Of a stretch of DNA of 64,000 nucleotides, positions 22,396-35,199 are shown one piece after another. Every line of letters begins with the position of its first letter. Positions within the stretch are counted from its first letter, which is position 1. The translations under genes and the position numbers were made by a program. Source of the stretch: Lathyrus oleraceus (Eukaryota > Streptophyta > Magnoliopsida > Fabales > Fabaceae); the NCBI RefSeq assembly GCF_024323335.1, contig NC_066584.1, forward strand, positions 234,624,994 to 234,688,993. The letters are read 5' to 3'. A model generated the notes under the pieces. It worked only from the letters and a program-made list of their open reading frames with translations, made no database searches and had not been told where the DNA came from.

Positions 22396-23131
22396 GACCA
22401 GGCAGGTGGTTGTGAAGTTTATCAAGAATCAACTCATATGCCGCTATGGTGCGCCAGATAAGATCATTACTAATAATGGATCTAACTTGAACAATAAGAT
22501 GATGAAAGAACTATGTAGCGAGTTCAAGATTGCACATCATAATTCTTCTCCTTATAGACCCAAGATGAATGGGGTTGTTGAAGCTGTTAACAAGAATAAC
22601 AAGAAGATTATCTAGAAGATGGTTGTTACGTACAAAGATTGGCATGAGATGCTGCCATTTGCCTTGCATGGTTATCGTACATCTATCTGCACTTCAATAG
22701 GGGCAACCCCTTTCTCTCTTGTATATGGCATGGAGGTTGTGCTCCCAGTGGAGGTTGAGATCCCATCAATGAGAGTCTTGATGGAAGCCAAGTTGGTTGA
22801 GGTTGAATGGGTTCAGAGTCGTTATGACCAGTTGAACTTAATTGAAGAGAAGAGATTGACTGCCATGTGCCATGGTCAGTTATATCAGCAAAGGATGAAG
22901 AAAGCCTTTGGTAAGAAGGTCAAGCCTCGTGTCTTCCGAGAAGGTGACCTCGTGCTCAAGAAAGTCTTGTCTTTCGCGCCCGATTCCAGGGGCAAGTGGA
23001 CTCCAAACTATGAAGGTCCATATGTTGTTAAGAGAGCCTTTTCAGGCGGTACTTTAATACTTACAACTATGGATGGGGAGGATTTCACTCGTCCTGTGAA
23101 TTCAGATGCAGTCAAGAAATACTTCGCCTAA
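22396..23131 (+). pseudogene. Ogre integrase C-terminal part
   Basis: Continuation of the Ogre integrase after the SIRE insertion. It holds RYGAPDKIITNNGSN, where the second catalytic Asp of the DDE triad is Asn (TNNGSN in place of the usual TDNGSN), then the catalytic Glu in NGVVEAVNKN. TAG follows at 22613-22615 (CAG expected). The C-terminal DNA-binding region (HGYRTSICTSIGATPFSLVYG, and GKWTPNYEGPYVVKRAF of the GPY/F module) ends at TAA 23129-23131. The frame agrees with the upstream half once the SIRE and one AACGT are removed. Confidence 0.92.
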
Positions 23132-23254
23132 AATAAAAACAGAATAGCTCGCTAATTTGAAAACCCGAAAGCGCGACTTAGGCAAAAATGAGCGTCTCAG
23201 TGGATTGAAAACCCAAAAGGGCGATCCAGGCAAAAGTTAGAGACATAAAAAAAA

Positions 23255-23255
<1 letters not shown>

Positions 23256-23289
<34 letters not shown>
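23256..23289. repeat. AT dinucleotide microsatellite
   Basis: An uninterrupted TA run of about 34 bp in the Ogre 3' untranslated region. Confidence 0.95.
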
Positions 23290-23292
<3 letters not shown>

Positions 23293-25450
23293 GCTAGATT
23301 GAGTACCTCACCCTGGGGCAATCTAGGCAAAAATTAGGGATTTGGCAAGTAAGTGCATCCTGACAAGACTTTGTTTTTCAACCGTCATCTGTCATAGAAT
23401 TTCGCTCAGTCATCGTCAACTGAAGCTTCAAATACATTGGATTCAGAGTTGGTGGAGAAATGGTCATTATGTTCAATGTAGCCTTTTTCCAATATATATC
23501 ACCAATTTCAAATTTTGTAAAGATCCATGGAGTCTTGCCATTTGCAGACTACCATTCCATCAAATAAATTTGAGCCTTTATCCAATTCTTTGTACTCTTA
23601 TTTGTTTCTGTTCAACAAATGTTTGCATGTTTTAATTGATAAATATCATAGTTTTAAATAAACAAAGTTTTTATAAAATTTGTTTTTTAACAAAGTGAAC
23701 ATTCACAATGACTGAAAGAATAAATGGGATGTCCTCAGTGCTCTCCCAAGGATAGTCTGATCTCCAAAAGGGTAAGATATTTGTTCATATTCCTAGCATA
23801 TCTATTATCTTCTTCATCATCTTTCAGGATTGTCTCCTCAGTAAGCATAGAGAAAGTGATACACCATCCATATCCCCCGAGAGTCTGGAGTTTGGTCCTG
23901 ATCTTCTAGCTCCCCAGTGAGGCTGGATCTAGCATTTGTGTTATCAATTATATGGTTGTCATCCCTTGTGTGGATTGACCTAAAATCCCTTATAGATTGA
24001 TAAATTGGCATGTTATCTTTTTTTGAGGAAGTCGGTTTGTAGCTTATCCCCTGTGGATTCGCCTACATTAATCTCCAACAGGTTTGCCTCTTGTTCATCC
24101 TCAGCAGATTGCTCACATTAGACTTACCCAGTTTGGTCACCAGCAGGTTATTTCCAGCTGATCACCTATAGGTTGTTCCTAGTTCAGTCCTCAGCAGTTG
24201 TTCCCTAGTGGAGTTTCCTGATCGGAGTCTGATTGTTGTTGCTTCCTCCTTCTCAGATAATTTTCCTCCTAGTAGAGCGGGTGATGAAAATGTTTATTTT
24301 CCTATCCCCAGCGGAGCGGTGTTTCTTCTCTCCTCGACAGAGATTTGTTTCTCCAGCAGTTTGAGGAGATGTGATGGTTATTGAAACTTTTGTTCGGTGG
24401 TTATTCCCCGAAGAGTTTCTTATCCTTCCTTGGCTATTCCCTAGTAGAGTTACTTCTATAGTGGATCTTACTTGTGTTAAGCTCCCTAGTGGTGATGAAG
24501 TAGCTTCCCCAGCTAAGGCTTTACTTGATTTTAGTCTGGCAATGAAACTTCTGAGGGGGATGCGTTGTTTCCTTCCCCAGCGGAGTAACTGGTTCTCCTT
24601 CTCCATAGCAGAGATATTTCCTTCCGTGATTAGAAGTGAATTTTGTTTGATGTGCTTTTGTTTAGGTGGTTGTTCCTCACAGAACTCCATATCACCCCCT
24701 GATAAGATCCCTAGTAGACTTCCTCTTTGACTGACCTTATCCTTGTCTCTGCATACTGTTGGAAGATTCCCCAGCTTTGGTGATTGTGATCCCTTGCTTA
24801 TTCCCAACAGCGGTCTCTGATCCCCATTGATCCTCTGCTTGTTCCCCTAGCAGTGATCTTTGTCCCTGGCAGCGACTTCGCTCGATCCTCAGCATTGGCC
24901 TTATCCCCTGCAGAGATCGGTGTTTGCTGGTATCTTTTGCCCCCACCAGATTGGATGTTTCCCTAGTGGGCCTGGCTTTCTCTTTTGAGACGTAGTACCG
25001 GATGTCCCATCCTTTGATTCTTGGACCTGGTTGTGTTAGATATGTCTGTTTGTCATCATTAATCATACATAAACCATGCATATACATGTATAATTATAAC
25101 ATTCGGATATTCATGTTGCATTTTTTGCCATATATCTTTGTTTGTTGTCTCCTGCTAATTGGTGATAATATTTCCCCAAGCAGATGTTGGTGTCTGATCT
25201 CTCCATATAGAGTCAACCCCATAGCCAGAAAGTGTTTATCCTTTCTTCCATATTCCCCACTGAGCTATGATCTCATGGATGATTATTATTTCAGTTTCCT
25301 CCCAAAACATGTATTGGGATGGAATTACTCCCCTGAGTTATATCCTCATCGGGTTGAGTCTTATTTCATTGTGTCTCTCTATTTTGTTCCTAGATTGACT
25401 ACTCCTGTTATATCCTCTGCACTTCCCAGTAGTTTAGATGAATGATTGCT

Positions 25451-26413
25451 CAGTAACCAGTAATTGTCCATCTTTTCCCCGGCGGAGTTTCTATGGCCTT
25501 CTACCCAGTAACCGGTAGTTGTAAGTCCTATTTCTGTGGTTTTCTACCCAGAAACCGGTAGTTGTAAACCCCATTTGGTCCCCTTGCAGAGTTAACCCTT
25601 GATTTTGTTCATCCTAACTGATGACGGTTACTCTCTTCTGCGGTTTTCTACCCAGTAACCGGTAGATGTAATCCCCCCTTTGTTGGTTATCTTTATCCAA
25701 TATTCGGTATTGATATTCCTTCATTTTGAGTATATCTCCCAGTAACCGGTGATATATCTCCAAGATCATTGCTTTGTCAATAAATCCCCAGTGAGTCATC
25801 TCTCATTTACCCTTTATTTGGTAATGATTATTTCTCCCCTTTGATTGGCCATCGTTTTATACCCAGTAACCGGTATCCCGATGTCCTTTCTTTTCGGTCG
25901 ATTTATCCTTTATCAACCCAGTAGCCGGTTATGGATAATCTTTAATGCGAGTGTGTTATCTACGTTCTGAGGGTAATAGATAATATATCTCATGCGCTCA
26001 TCAGTCGAAGTCTGTTTCTTCCCGAGTTGAGTAAGATTCGTATTTCCCTATCGAATCGAATGCCCATCCTAAAATCGAGTTTGCTTGTTCAGCCCTCCCT
26101 TTCGGATGATGAGTGTCTTGGAAATATTCGCCAATTCACGCCTGGTTGGTCACCTATTATATGCCTAGTAACCGGTATCTCTGGTGTTCCTTCCTTTCTG
26201 CTCCCTATTATGACTTTGTGTCCCCTGTGGAGTCAGATTTCCTGAGTTGAAATATACCTTTTTTAGGTCTTCCTCAGAGGTTTGGGTGTTTGATATCTCT
26301 CACCCTTATACCGGTATTAGATATTCATTCTCCATGAGCGTGTTGTTCTCTCACCCTTATACCGGTGTTTTGATCGCATGTCTCTTTGAGCTTATTACCC
26401 AGTAGCCGGTAAT
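25451..26413 (+). repeat. Degenerate ACCGGT-centred repeat array in Ogre 3' UTR
   Basis: About twelve occurrences of a motif close to CCCAGTAACCGGTA, at roughly 25451, 25504, 25547, 25651, 25697 (weak), 25738, 25862, 25917, 26164, 26303, 26354 and 26398. Spacing runs from about 40 to 250 bp. The core ACCGGT is palindromic. It looks like an eroded minisatellite. Confidence 0.75.
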
Positions 26414-26910
26414 ACCTCACTTGTTTCTTCCTCAGCTGAGTCCCTTAGTGGATGTTCCCAGTCTGAGTCCCTTAGTGGGTTTTCCCCATCCGGGTCCGTC
26501 TTTTTATCTGAAGTATCCTTTTTGGATAGTTTTGTTGTATTGGCATATTCCCCAATACATGCATCTTTGCGTCATCTCGAGTCTTTCCATTGATTTATTT
26601 TCATGGAATCCCCTCGTGTCTCAGCAAGTTTTAAGTCGTGACCTGCTCACGCATTTTTTCCCCTTTACTCCCTAGTAAAGTACCTAGAGTCTTTGTCCCA
26701 TTTATGAGTGTATTATTCATATGGATTTCCAGTTTCTCCTGATTTCTTTTTTTCCTTTGTGGACATATATCCCCACAGAGCATTAACTTTTGCATACATA
26801 CATTTGCATCATGAGGTCTCTTAGGGACCAAAATTCGTCTCTTTGTTATTATTTAAGCCCATTCTACCTCGTCAAAACGAAGATTTTAACCTTCATATCT
26901 CCGGCTAGAA

Positions 26911-26930
26911 TGACCTTAAATAGGGGCATC
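26911..26930 (+). other. Ogre polypurine tract region
   Basis: TTAAATAGGGGCATC directly precedes the 3' LTR start TGTAAGACCC. The purine core is short (AGGGG), and the same GGGGCAT arrangement precedes the LTR at 58060. Confidence 0.7.
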
Positions 26931-28446
26931 TGTAAGACCCTAATTTTGACCCTAAGATCCCTCATGGTATCATATCATTGCACATTGCATTTGCCTCAAG
27001 GATCATAGCATCTTGGCTCCTTAACCCTTGGGTTGGGACTTGTGTGAGTTGGTTTAAGACCACCAAGCATGCTTGAATTGTATATTATTTCTTTTCTTAT
27101 TTTTTTTACTAACCAAAAGCACAAAAATATGTCACTAACTTTGTTTGTTTTGTAGCTTGAACAATCATGTGATCCAAGGCTCCTAGGAGGCCCCTATACT
27201 CATTAAAATGGCCAGATGAAGTTGAAAGGAAGCATGACAATGGTTTACAAAGATCTCAATCATCATATATGCCTCCCAAGTATCTCAATTTATCAATTTG
27301 ACCAAGATAAGCCAAAGGGCTTGAGGATTGTTTCCCAAGGAAACCCTAATTCAACTGTGCATTGATCGTGCCTTGCTCATGAAGCAACCTCAACCCATGA
27401 TCAAATAAAATCAAGGGAAGTTATTTCATTCATCATTTCATGCATATTTGAGCTTATGTGAGTGTCCTCAATCATCAATTCATTAAGATTTGAAGTTTGG
27501 ACTTGAGAAGTTGATCAGTCAATTCATCTGACTATTTGAAATCCACTGAGATCTAACTTTTGATGTGTTTGTCAAATGAAGATGGACCCAATAGAAAAAC
27601 TGTTCTTAAGAACCATATGAACAACTTTCATGTTCATAAAAAATACATTTGAAACTTGGAAGGTCATCATTCATTTCAAAACATTATAGGTCATTTTGAC
27701 TGAAACCCTAATTTTAGGTCAACTTCCCAAGGACCTAACTCCTTCATTTTTCATGATTTTGAGGTGGGGCCAAATGCATTGGAAAGTTTGAGATGTCTAA
27801 TTCAATTGTTATATTGGACAAAATTTCATAATTCTAAAAGAAACACATGTGATAATACAAAACATTATAGGTCACTTTGGACCAAAGTCATTGAAATATG
27901 AAAAAGTCCAACTTCAAGTGCCCATAACTTTCTCATCCAAAATCCAAATGATGCAAAATTTAAGTCCAAATTGATTTTCTTGAAAATATCTAAAACGTTG
28001 ATGTTGAAGGTTTTGTCATTTAAGGCTTGTATCATTAAAACAGAAGGGCTTTAAGTTGGTCCATTTTGGCAAAATTTCCATACACATGTTTTGTACCTTG
28101 AACTTCATGGCCTGTTTTCAATAATTTCCCACCACCAAATGGATTTTTGTTCAACATAACATATGTTCCTCATGTTAAGACCTTTCCAACCATTACCCAC
28201 ATGGCTATGTTTCAATTTGGCAAAGGGCATTTTCGAAGAGGATAAGATTTGTGTTCAATTATGCATAACATGATTAAATTGCTTGCACACCACATTGCCT
28301 TGCCATGTACGTCCAATTTCATTTGTTTCATCATCATCATGCAAAACCAATCAAGTTTGGGCCTCCCATGCGCCTGTACAAGCCCATGCATGGAGGACCC
28401 AAGCTCATGCACACACGAGTTTTCCATTGCTTGCATCATCTCTTGC

Positions 28447-28454
28447 TATAAATA
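28447..28454 (+). promoter_or_regulatory. TATA box of Ogre 3' LTR
   Basis: TATAAATA, the counterpart of 494-501. In a 3' LTR it could start transcripts reading into the flanking Angela-like sequence. Confidence 0.5.
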
Positions 28455-29000
28455 CACATGCCTGGCTTCATTTAAAACCAACCTCAAGGCGCCTGAATTG
28501 CTGCAGAAGTAAAATCCCAACCTCCATTAAAAGGAATTTTACTTTTCTCTTTCAATTTTCAAGTTCAATTTTAAACTTCATTTGTTGATCATTGAGCTTC
28601 AATTCCTAGACCTTGCTTCCTTGCCATCTCAAAATCACACTACATCAAAGAACTGCAGTAGATCAAGTGTTTGAAAGCTGCACTTCAAAGGTTGTTATTC
28701 AAACTTTTTTTATTCAAAACTCCTTGGATACTGATCATTTCTTGCATTGCTTGGTACCTCTGAAGTCCTCATGTGAGAGGCAATTGCTCTGTGCATTTAA
28801 TTTCATGAATTGAGCAAACTCAGATTGAACATCATAAATTTCTATCTCAGATTTCTCCTTCTATGAGAGTCTATAGTAGAAACTAATGGTATATGGGTGA
28901 TGTACATCACCCCAGCTTTCCAAAGATGTAAGGATCGTGCAAAATGATGAAGGTTTAAAAACCTGCAAATTCTGGACGGACAGTGAGTCTCACCGGAGAA

Positions 29001-29022
29001 GACGGTGGTTTCCACCACCGTC
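29001..29022. other. Perfect hairpin-forming palindrome in Ogre LTR
   Basis: GACGGTGGT at 29001-29009 and ACCACCGTC at 29014-29022 are perfect complements around a TTCC loop, with 9 bp of mostly GC pairs. It lies in the segment missing from the 5' LTR. Confidence 0.7.
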
Positions 29023-31832
29023 CCCACGTGAACGAGTCCATGGCCATTGGATCCTTGGCTTCTAATCTAATCCTGGCGCTTGGTTTGTTTGACCTCATTT
29101 AAGGTTCCATGTTTCGCTGCTGACTTTGGATCACCATCAGCGCGCGCTTTACAGCCTCCTAATTAGCCACGTCATTTAATGAGGCAAGATCAGACGCTCC
29201 ATGATTTTTCTTAATTTCTGAATTTCATTTTATTTTCTTTAATTCCATTTTATTTCAAAAATTCATAACTTCTTCATTTTTAATCCAAAAAATATGGGAC
29301 TAATTGCATTATTTCCCTTTTTAATTCTAGTTTCTGAAAATGATTTTTAATATTTTTTATGAGTCCATTTAATATTTTTTTGTAAATTTTCTCTTTTTGT
29401 GGTTATTTTTAATTCATTTAAAATAGTTTCCAATATTCAAAAATGCCAAAAATATTTTCTTAACATCTTTGAATGATGATGAATCTATGAAAAATATTCT
29501 CATCAATTTCTTAATTGATTTGAGATTTATTTGAGATTTTAGTTCAATTATGTTATATTTTCTTCATTTTTAATTGTTTAAAATTAGTTTCTGGTTTCTA
29601 AAAATGATGAAATTTTTTGTTAGACCTTGTTTGACCTTGTTGAACTTAGGATGATCCATTTGGACTTTTCCAAGTTGATTTGAAATGGATTTGAAGTTTG
29701 ACCTTTATTTGTTTATTTTAATTCAAGTATTATTTTAATTCCAAAAAATACCAAAAATATTTTTATTGTTTCTTGACTTCTAAGATTCATCTCACTTCTG
29801 TTTACCATTGATTGATGTTGATTCCATTCATGTTTGATCAATGTGTGGTGGTTATGTTATTTAATTTTCAATTTGTGTACATTCCATTTCTTCTTCTTCT
29901 TCTTTTTTTTCTTTTTGATCAATGAGTTAATGATTGGTGGTTAGCCTTGACATATGAGGGGCTTAACCTTATTTAATCCAAATCAAATTCATCTTGATCA
30001 AAGATCAAGTGAATTGCTTTGCATTAGAGATAGGTTGCTTCTTGGTCAAGCAAAAAACCTAAATCCATACAAGATCATTCTTCTTTTCTTTTGGCATGAC
30101 AAGTTGTAGGAGCTTGGCTTACTAGTCATGGTCTCTAACTTGTGTTTTTTGTCTATAGTTTTATTGACCGGCCTCAGATAGGTGTGACTACTACATTAGT
30201 CCACTTACGATTGCTTAACATAGCGCTAAATTGCCTTATGGCACACTAACACTAACTACTAATTACTAACTTTTAATTCAAGCATTTAATTCTTGCAATT
30301 TACTTTAGTGCAATTTAATTTCTTGCATATTAATTCATTTGTCTTTGCCCTTTGCTCACTTGAGCTCATGTTTATGTTAATGCAATTTGCCTTTTGCTCA
30401 CTTGAGCACATTATTATGTATATAATATTGTGCTTGTTTTGTTTTATTTTGTTTGTGTGAACCCAATGCAAATGGAGAAAGGACTTAGAGTTTAGGACCT
30501 TACCTATGCTAATGGAGTTTGAAGAGCAACTAGACCTCATGCCTTTAGAATGATAAAAAGAAAAATTGTCAAAGAGCAACTAGGCCTCATGCCTTTAGAA
30601 TGCTTAATCTTGAAGAAGACATTGAAAGGACCTAATTCTAAACTCACTCTTGTCCATTCTTTCCATTGCATTGTGGAACCTTTTTATTTGTGTGTTCTTG
30701 TGTGCTAGGGATCCTAAACTTGAGCCAAGTAGAAGAACCATTGTCATGAGCATCCAAAGTGAGAGAGACAAAGCCAATTGGAAGATTCCTAGGAGCTTGT
30801 TTGATTATTTGCTTGATTGCTTGAGTTATTTGCTTATTGCTTGCTAAGTCCAAAGGAATGGAGCAACTTGGATCATATTTATGATCTCAAGAAGGGAACT
30901 CCAATGTGGTTTTATTTCTCTTCCTTCATCTTTGCATGTTTAGGACCTAGCCCTTATCTTCTTCTCTCCACTCTAACCCAAGCCAAAATTTTGTGCAAAC
31001 ATTAACATTGTTTTACAAATTAGAAACCTAGGCATTATGCCTTTGATTTTTCAAACTCTTTTCATAACACTTATTTTGAATTGAATCCTAAGTCAACTTT
31101 GACCTTACTTTGTGAATACTTTTCATTTGTAAATACAACTCATTCAATTGTTTTGTGGTTCCAATGACCATTTGTGTTAAAGCTTTTCATAAACATTAGC
31201 TATTAGGTTTGAGTTATCCTAGAGGTTGATATAATACTCACCTATATCCTTAGTGATGGACTATAAGTCTTCCATGCTTATTATAGGGTTAACCCCTCAC
31301 TATCATGTTGAAGCTCTCCTCACATGGTGGATTTGTGGTTTTTAGGTTGAGTTTTCTCCCTTTGATAACAAAAGACCTTAAGGCTTTTGACCAATCAATT
31401 CACCAACTTCTTATGATATTTTTACCCCGAACTACGAGGTTTTGATCCTACCTTTTTAAGATGGTACGTAGGCAATGGGTTTATCCATTCATACATAAAA
31501 TTGTAAATAATTTGTATATTCTTCTCTCATCTCCCCAATCATGTTTGCACAAATATTTTTCACAAATACCAACCTACCTTACAACATTTGTAAAAAGGGC
31601 TCCCTTAGAGTACTAAGGATGTTTTGGGTGCTTAAAACCTTCCCATTGCATAACCAACCCCCTTACCCAGATCTCTGACATTTTTATTAGTTTTTGATTT
31701 GATAAAACTTCTCGGTTTTTGTTCGCTTTCTAACCTTTCCTCTGGATAAATAGAAGTGCGGTGGAGACTCGAATTGTATGATTTACTTTTGATTTAGTCA
31801 ATAAATCTAAAGGTAACGAATACCCCGGTACA

Positions 31833-34320
31833 CATACATACTGATGTATGTGGACCATTGAACATACCTGCCAGAGATGGTTTTCAGTACTTCATCACAT
31901 TTACTGATGATTTCAGTAGATATGGTTATGTGTATTTAATGAAACACATATCAGATACCTTTGGAAAGTTCAAGGAATTCAAGAATGAAGTACAAAATCA
32001 AATAGGTAAGAATATTAAAACTCTTCGATTAGATCGAGGTGGTGAGCATTTAAGCCTAGAGTTTGATGACCATCTGAAAGAGTGTGGGATTTTATCCCAA
32101 CTTACTCCTCCTGGAACACCCCAATGGAATGGTGTATCTAAGAGAAGAAATCGAACCTTGTTACACATGGTCTGATCCATGATGAGTCACGCTGATCTTC
32201 CAAACTCCTTTTAAGGACATGCACTATTGATAGAAGCTTACACACTTAACCGTGTTCCATCCAAAAAGGTTGAGAAGACACCATATGAGATATGGAGTGG
32301 TAAGAAACCACATATGTCTTACATGAAGATTTGGGGTTGCGAAGTTTATGTGAAACGACAAATTTTAACTAAGCTTGAGCCCAAATCTGACAAATGCTTA
32401 TCTGTAGGGTATCCTAAAGAAACAAGAGGGTATTACTTCTACAATCCTTCTGAAGGAAAAGTGTTTGTCGCTCGAACTGGAGTTTTCCTAGAAAAGGATT
32501 TTATTTCCAAAGGAATCAGTGGGAGGAAATAAGAACTTGAAGAAATTCAAGAATCACAAAGCATTGATACACTTATGGAGGAATTAAAGAAGGAAACACA
32601 AGTAGTTCTGGAAGAGAAACCTGCTCAAGTAGAACAAGACCAGCGTAGGTCAAGCAGGATACGTCACCTACCTGAGAGATATGGATGTCTCATAACTGAT
32701 CAAGGTGATGTATTACTCATGGATCAAGATGATCCTTTGACCTACCAAGAGGCCATAACTGGTCCTGAGTCTGAGAAGTGGCTAGAAGCCATGAAATATG
32801 AAATGGATTCCATGTACACAAACCAGGTTTAGACCTTGGTAGAGCCTCATGTAGGAGTTAACCCTATAGGATGCAAGTGGGTCTTCAAAAAGAAGACTGA
32901 CATGGATGGTAAGGTACATACCTATAAGGCAAAACTAGTTTCAAAAGGATATAAACAAATTCATGGGGTTGACTATGATGAAACCTTTTCACCAGTTGCA
33001 ATGCTTAAATCTGTTCGGATTTTACTTGCTATCGCTGCATATCTTGATTATGAAATATGGCAGATGGATGTCAAAACTGCTTTCTTTAATGGGTATCTTC
33101 TTGAGGATGTGTACATGACACAGTCAAAAGGATTTGACATACCAAAAGAAGCCCAAAAGATATGTAAGTTACAAAGATCAATCTTTGGATTGAAGCAAGC
33201 TTCCAAAAGCTAGAATCTTCGTTTTGATGAAACAGTAAAACAATATGGATTCATCAAGAATGAAGATGAGCCTTGTGTCTACAAGAAGGTTAATGGGAGC
33301 ATGATCATCTTCCTGGTATTATATGTAGATGACATATTACTCATTGGAAACGATATCCTTATCCTGCAACAAGTAAAGTCTTGGTTGGGGAAATGCTTTT
33401 CTATGAAGGACCTAGGCGAAGCAGCCTATATATTAGGAATCAGGATCTATAGAGGTAGATCATAGAAACTGCTTGGCCTAAGTCAGAGTACATACATAGA
33501 CAAAGTGCTGAGACGCTTTAATATGCATGATTCCAAGAAAGGATTCATACCTATGCAACATGGCATGTGTCTATCAAAAATACAATTCCCTACAACTAAG
33601 GAAGAAAGGGATCGCATGAATAAGATTCCATATGCATCTACAATAGGATCTATCATGCATGCCATGTTATGTACTCGACCAGATGTCTCGTATGCTTTAA
33701 GTGTAACGAGTAGGTACCAATCTGATCCCGGTGATGCTCATTGGGTAGATGTCAAGAATATCCTTAAGTATTTGAGAGGGACTAAGGACTAAATCTTGAT
33801 ATATGGAGGTCAGGAAGAGCTTGATGTAATTGGATACATCGATTCTAGCTTCCAGACAGATAAGGATGAATTTAGATCGCAATCTGGTTATGTGTTTTGT
33901 TTAAACGGTGGCGAGGTGAGCTGGAAAATTTCAAAGCAAGATACAGTTGTTGATTCTACAACCGAGGCCGAGTATATTGCTACCTCAAGTGCAGCAAAGG
34001 AAGCCGTTTGGATCAAAAAATTCATTAGTGAACTTGGCATAGTTCCTAGCATTGTGGATCCTATTGGTCTCTATTATGATAACAATGGTGCTATCGCACA
34101 AGATAAGGAGCCTAGATCTCACCAATGATCCAAACACATACTTAGGCATTATCACCTCATTCGAGAGATAATAGATAGAGGATATGTGAAAATATGCAGA
34201 GTACCTACACTTGACAATATTGTTGACCCACTAACAAAGCCTCTTGCACAGCATAAGCATGATGGCCATCCTAGATCTATGGGCATTAGGGGTATGCCTG
34301 ATTGGCTCTAGTGATAGTGG
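31833..34320 (+). pseudogene. Angela-like Ty1/copia pol, 3' half, degraded
   Basis: It starts inside the integrase core, right at the Ogre 3' LTR, with HTDVCGP then DDFSRYGYVYLM, LDRGGEHLS and TPPGTPQWNGVSKRRNRTL. RT lies at 32835-33430 (WQMDVKTAFFNGYL, catalytic YVDDILLIGND). RNase H is at 33600-34130 (YIDSSFQTDKD, TTEAEYIA, YYDNNGAI), with the C-terminal HYHLIREII and DPLTKPL to ~34310. Stops: TGA 32173-32175, TAA 32530-32532, TAG 32830-32832, TAG 33211-33213, a TAG near 33463, TAA 33790-33792 and TGA 34126-34128. The missing 5' half is expected left of the window, on the other side of the Ogre. The Angela assignment rests mainly on the LTR start. Confidence 0.88.
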
Positions 34321-35199
34321 TAGATTGTTGGTGTAAGCCCTAGAGGCCAATACTTTTGGTACTTCTATCGAATTATTTATTAATAATAAAAGGCTTTTTC
34401 TTTATTATGTCTGTTTAATAAAGTCCCTAAAATAGTTAGTCTATTTAATGTATCAAGTATGACTTAATCATGAGATCCCATTAAACATAAGGACGCAATT
34501 CTTAAAGTATCCGTAGTCGAGATTTGTTGTAAAGTGGGATAACATTAAAGCATTAAGACTATTATGTATATAGACTGATGATCACGTCTCATGGATCATG
34601 GATAAGGAGTTATCAAGTCTTAAACATAGGTATGAATATTAAGAGTAATATTTATACTGGATTGACCCGCTATGAGAATACAATATAGAATGTTATGCAA
34701 AGTGTCATAAGTTATTATCATGGTGATAGTGGTGTATACCACCCTTCGACCTGAAACCACTATGGACCCTAGATGTAGAGTCGAGTGTCTTACTGTTGAT
34801 CAAACATTGTCCTTAACTGGATAACCATAAAGACAGTTTATGGGTACTCCACGAAGCATGCTGAGGGACATGAGTGACCTAGATGGAATTTGCCCATCCT
34901 GCGTAACAGGATAAATGTCTACGTACCCAATATTGAACTGGACAAGGATGACACAGTTTATGTCTTGTGTTCAATATAGACATAGGGGAAAAAGCGTAAT
35001 TATACACATAAGTATTATCACAAAAGGATTTGTCAGATCATATGACGTTTTCATGTCTTGGGTAGCAGTGATGTGTTGCTAGATACCACTCATTGTTTAT
35101 CATGTTAAATACGTGATTTAATATAATTGCTAATGTCGCGAAAACCTACAGGGTCACACACAAAAGGAAGGATTGATGAGAGATAGAGTAACTAAGTAA

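Larger units (their letters stand above)
23132..26930 (+). other. Ogre 3' untranslated region, repeat-derived
   Basis: 3.8 kb between the integrase stop and the 3' LTR with no recognisable gene. It starts with short repeated phrases around GAAAACCC and GGCAAAAA, has an AT microsatellite, then a stretch (about 23870-25000) with many degenerate CCCCAGCRGAG-like words. From 25450 to 26410 it holds a looser array built on CCCAGTAACCGGTA. Legume Ogre 3' untranslated regions are known to be hypervariable and to spawn tandem repeats. The longest minus-strand ORF (24253-24807) has no family resemblance. Confidence 0.75.
1..31832 (+). mobile_element. Ogre-type Ty3/gypsy (Tat lineage) LTR retrotransposon, interrupted
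   Basis: Order on the + strand: partial 5' LTR, PBS resembling the tRNA-Arg complement, leader, an extra ORF1, gag, aspartic protease, probable intron, RT, RNase H, integrase, long 3' untranslated region, polypurine tract, 3' LTR. Without the nested SIRE the internal part is about 13.5 kb, and with two LTRs of about 4.9 kb the ancestral element was roughly 23 kb. That size and the ORF1/intron plan match what is known of legume Ogre elements. It is not autonomous now: there are stops and frameshifts in ORF1, gag and pol, a changed integrase catalytic residue, and the SIRE insertion. Its first ~1 kb lies outside the window, so its left target duplication cannot be checked. Confidence 0.93.
26931..31832 (+). 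repeat. Ogre 3' LTR, full length
   Basis: 4902 bp, from TGTAAGACCC to a terminal CA, of normal Ogre size. It matches 1-3030 over the shared part but keeps an extra ~825 bp segment (about 28841-29665). The right end falls where Angela-like integrase coding sequence begins. Open frames inside it are chance. Confidence 0.92.

Noticed and set aside
24253..24807. 184-codon minus-strand ORF in the Ogre 3' UTR
   Set aside because: Low-complexity, tracks the degenerate CCCCAGC words, no recognisable domain.
25451..26413. Possible CRISPR-like array of short repeats
   Set aside because: Eukaryotic retrotransposon context, irregular spacing, diverged motif and no cas genes.
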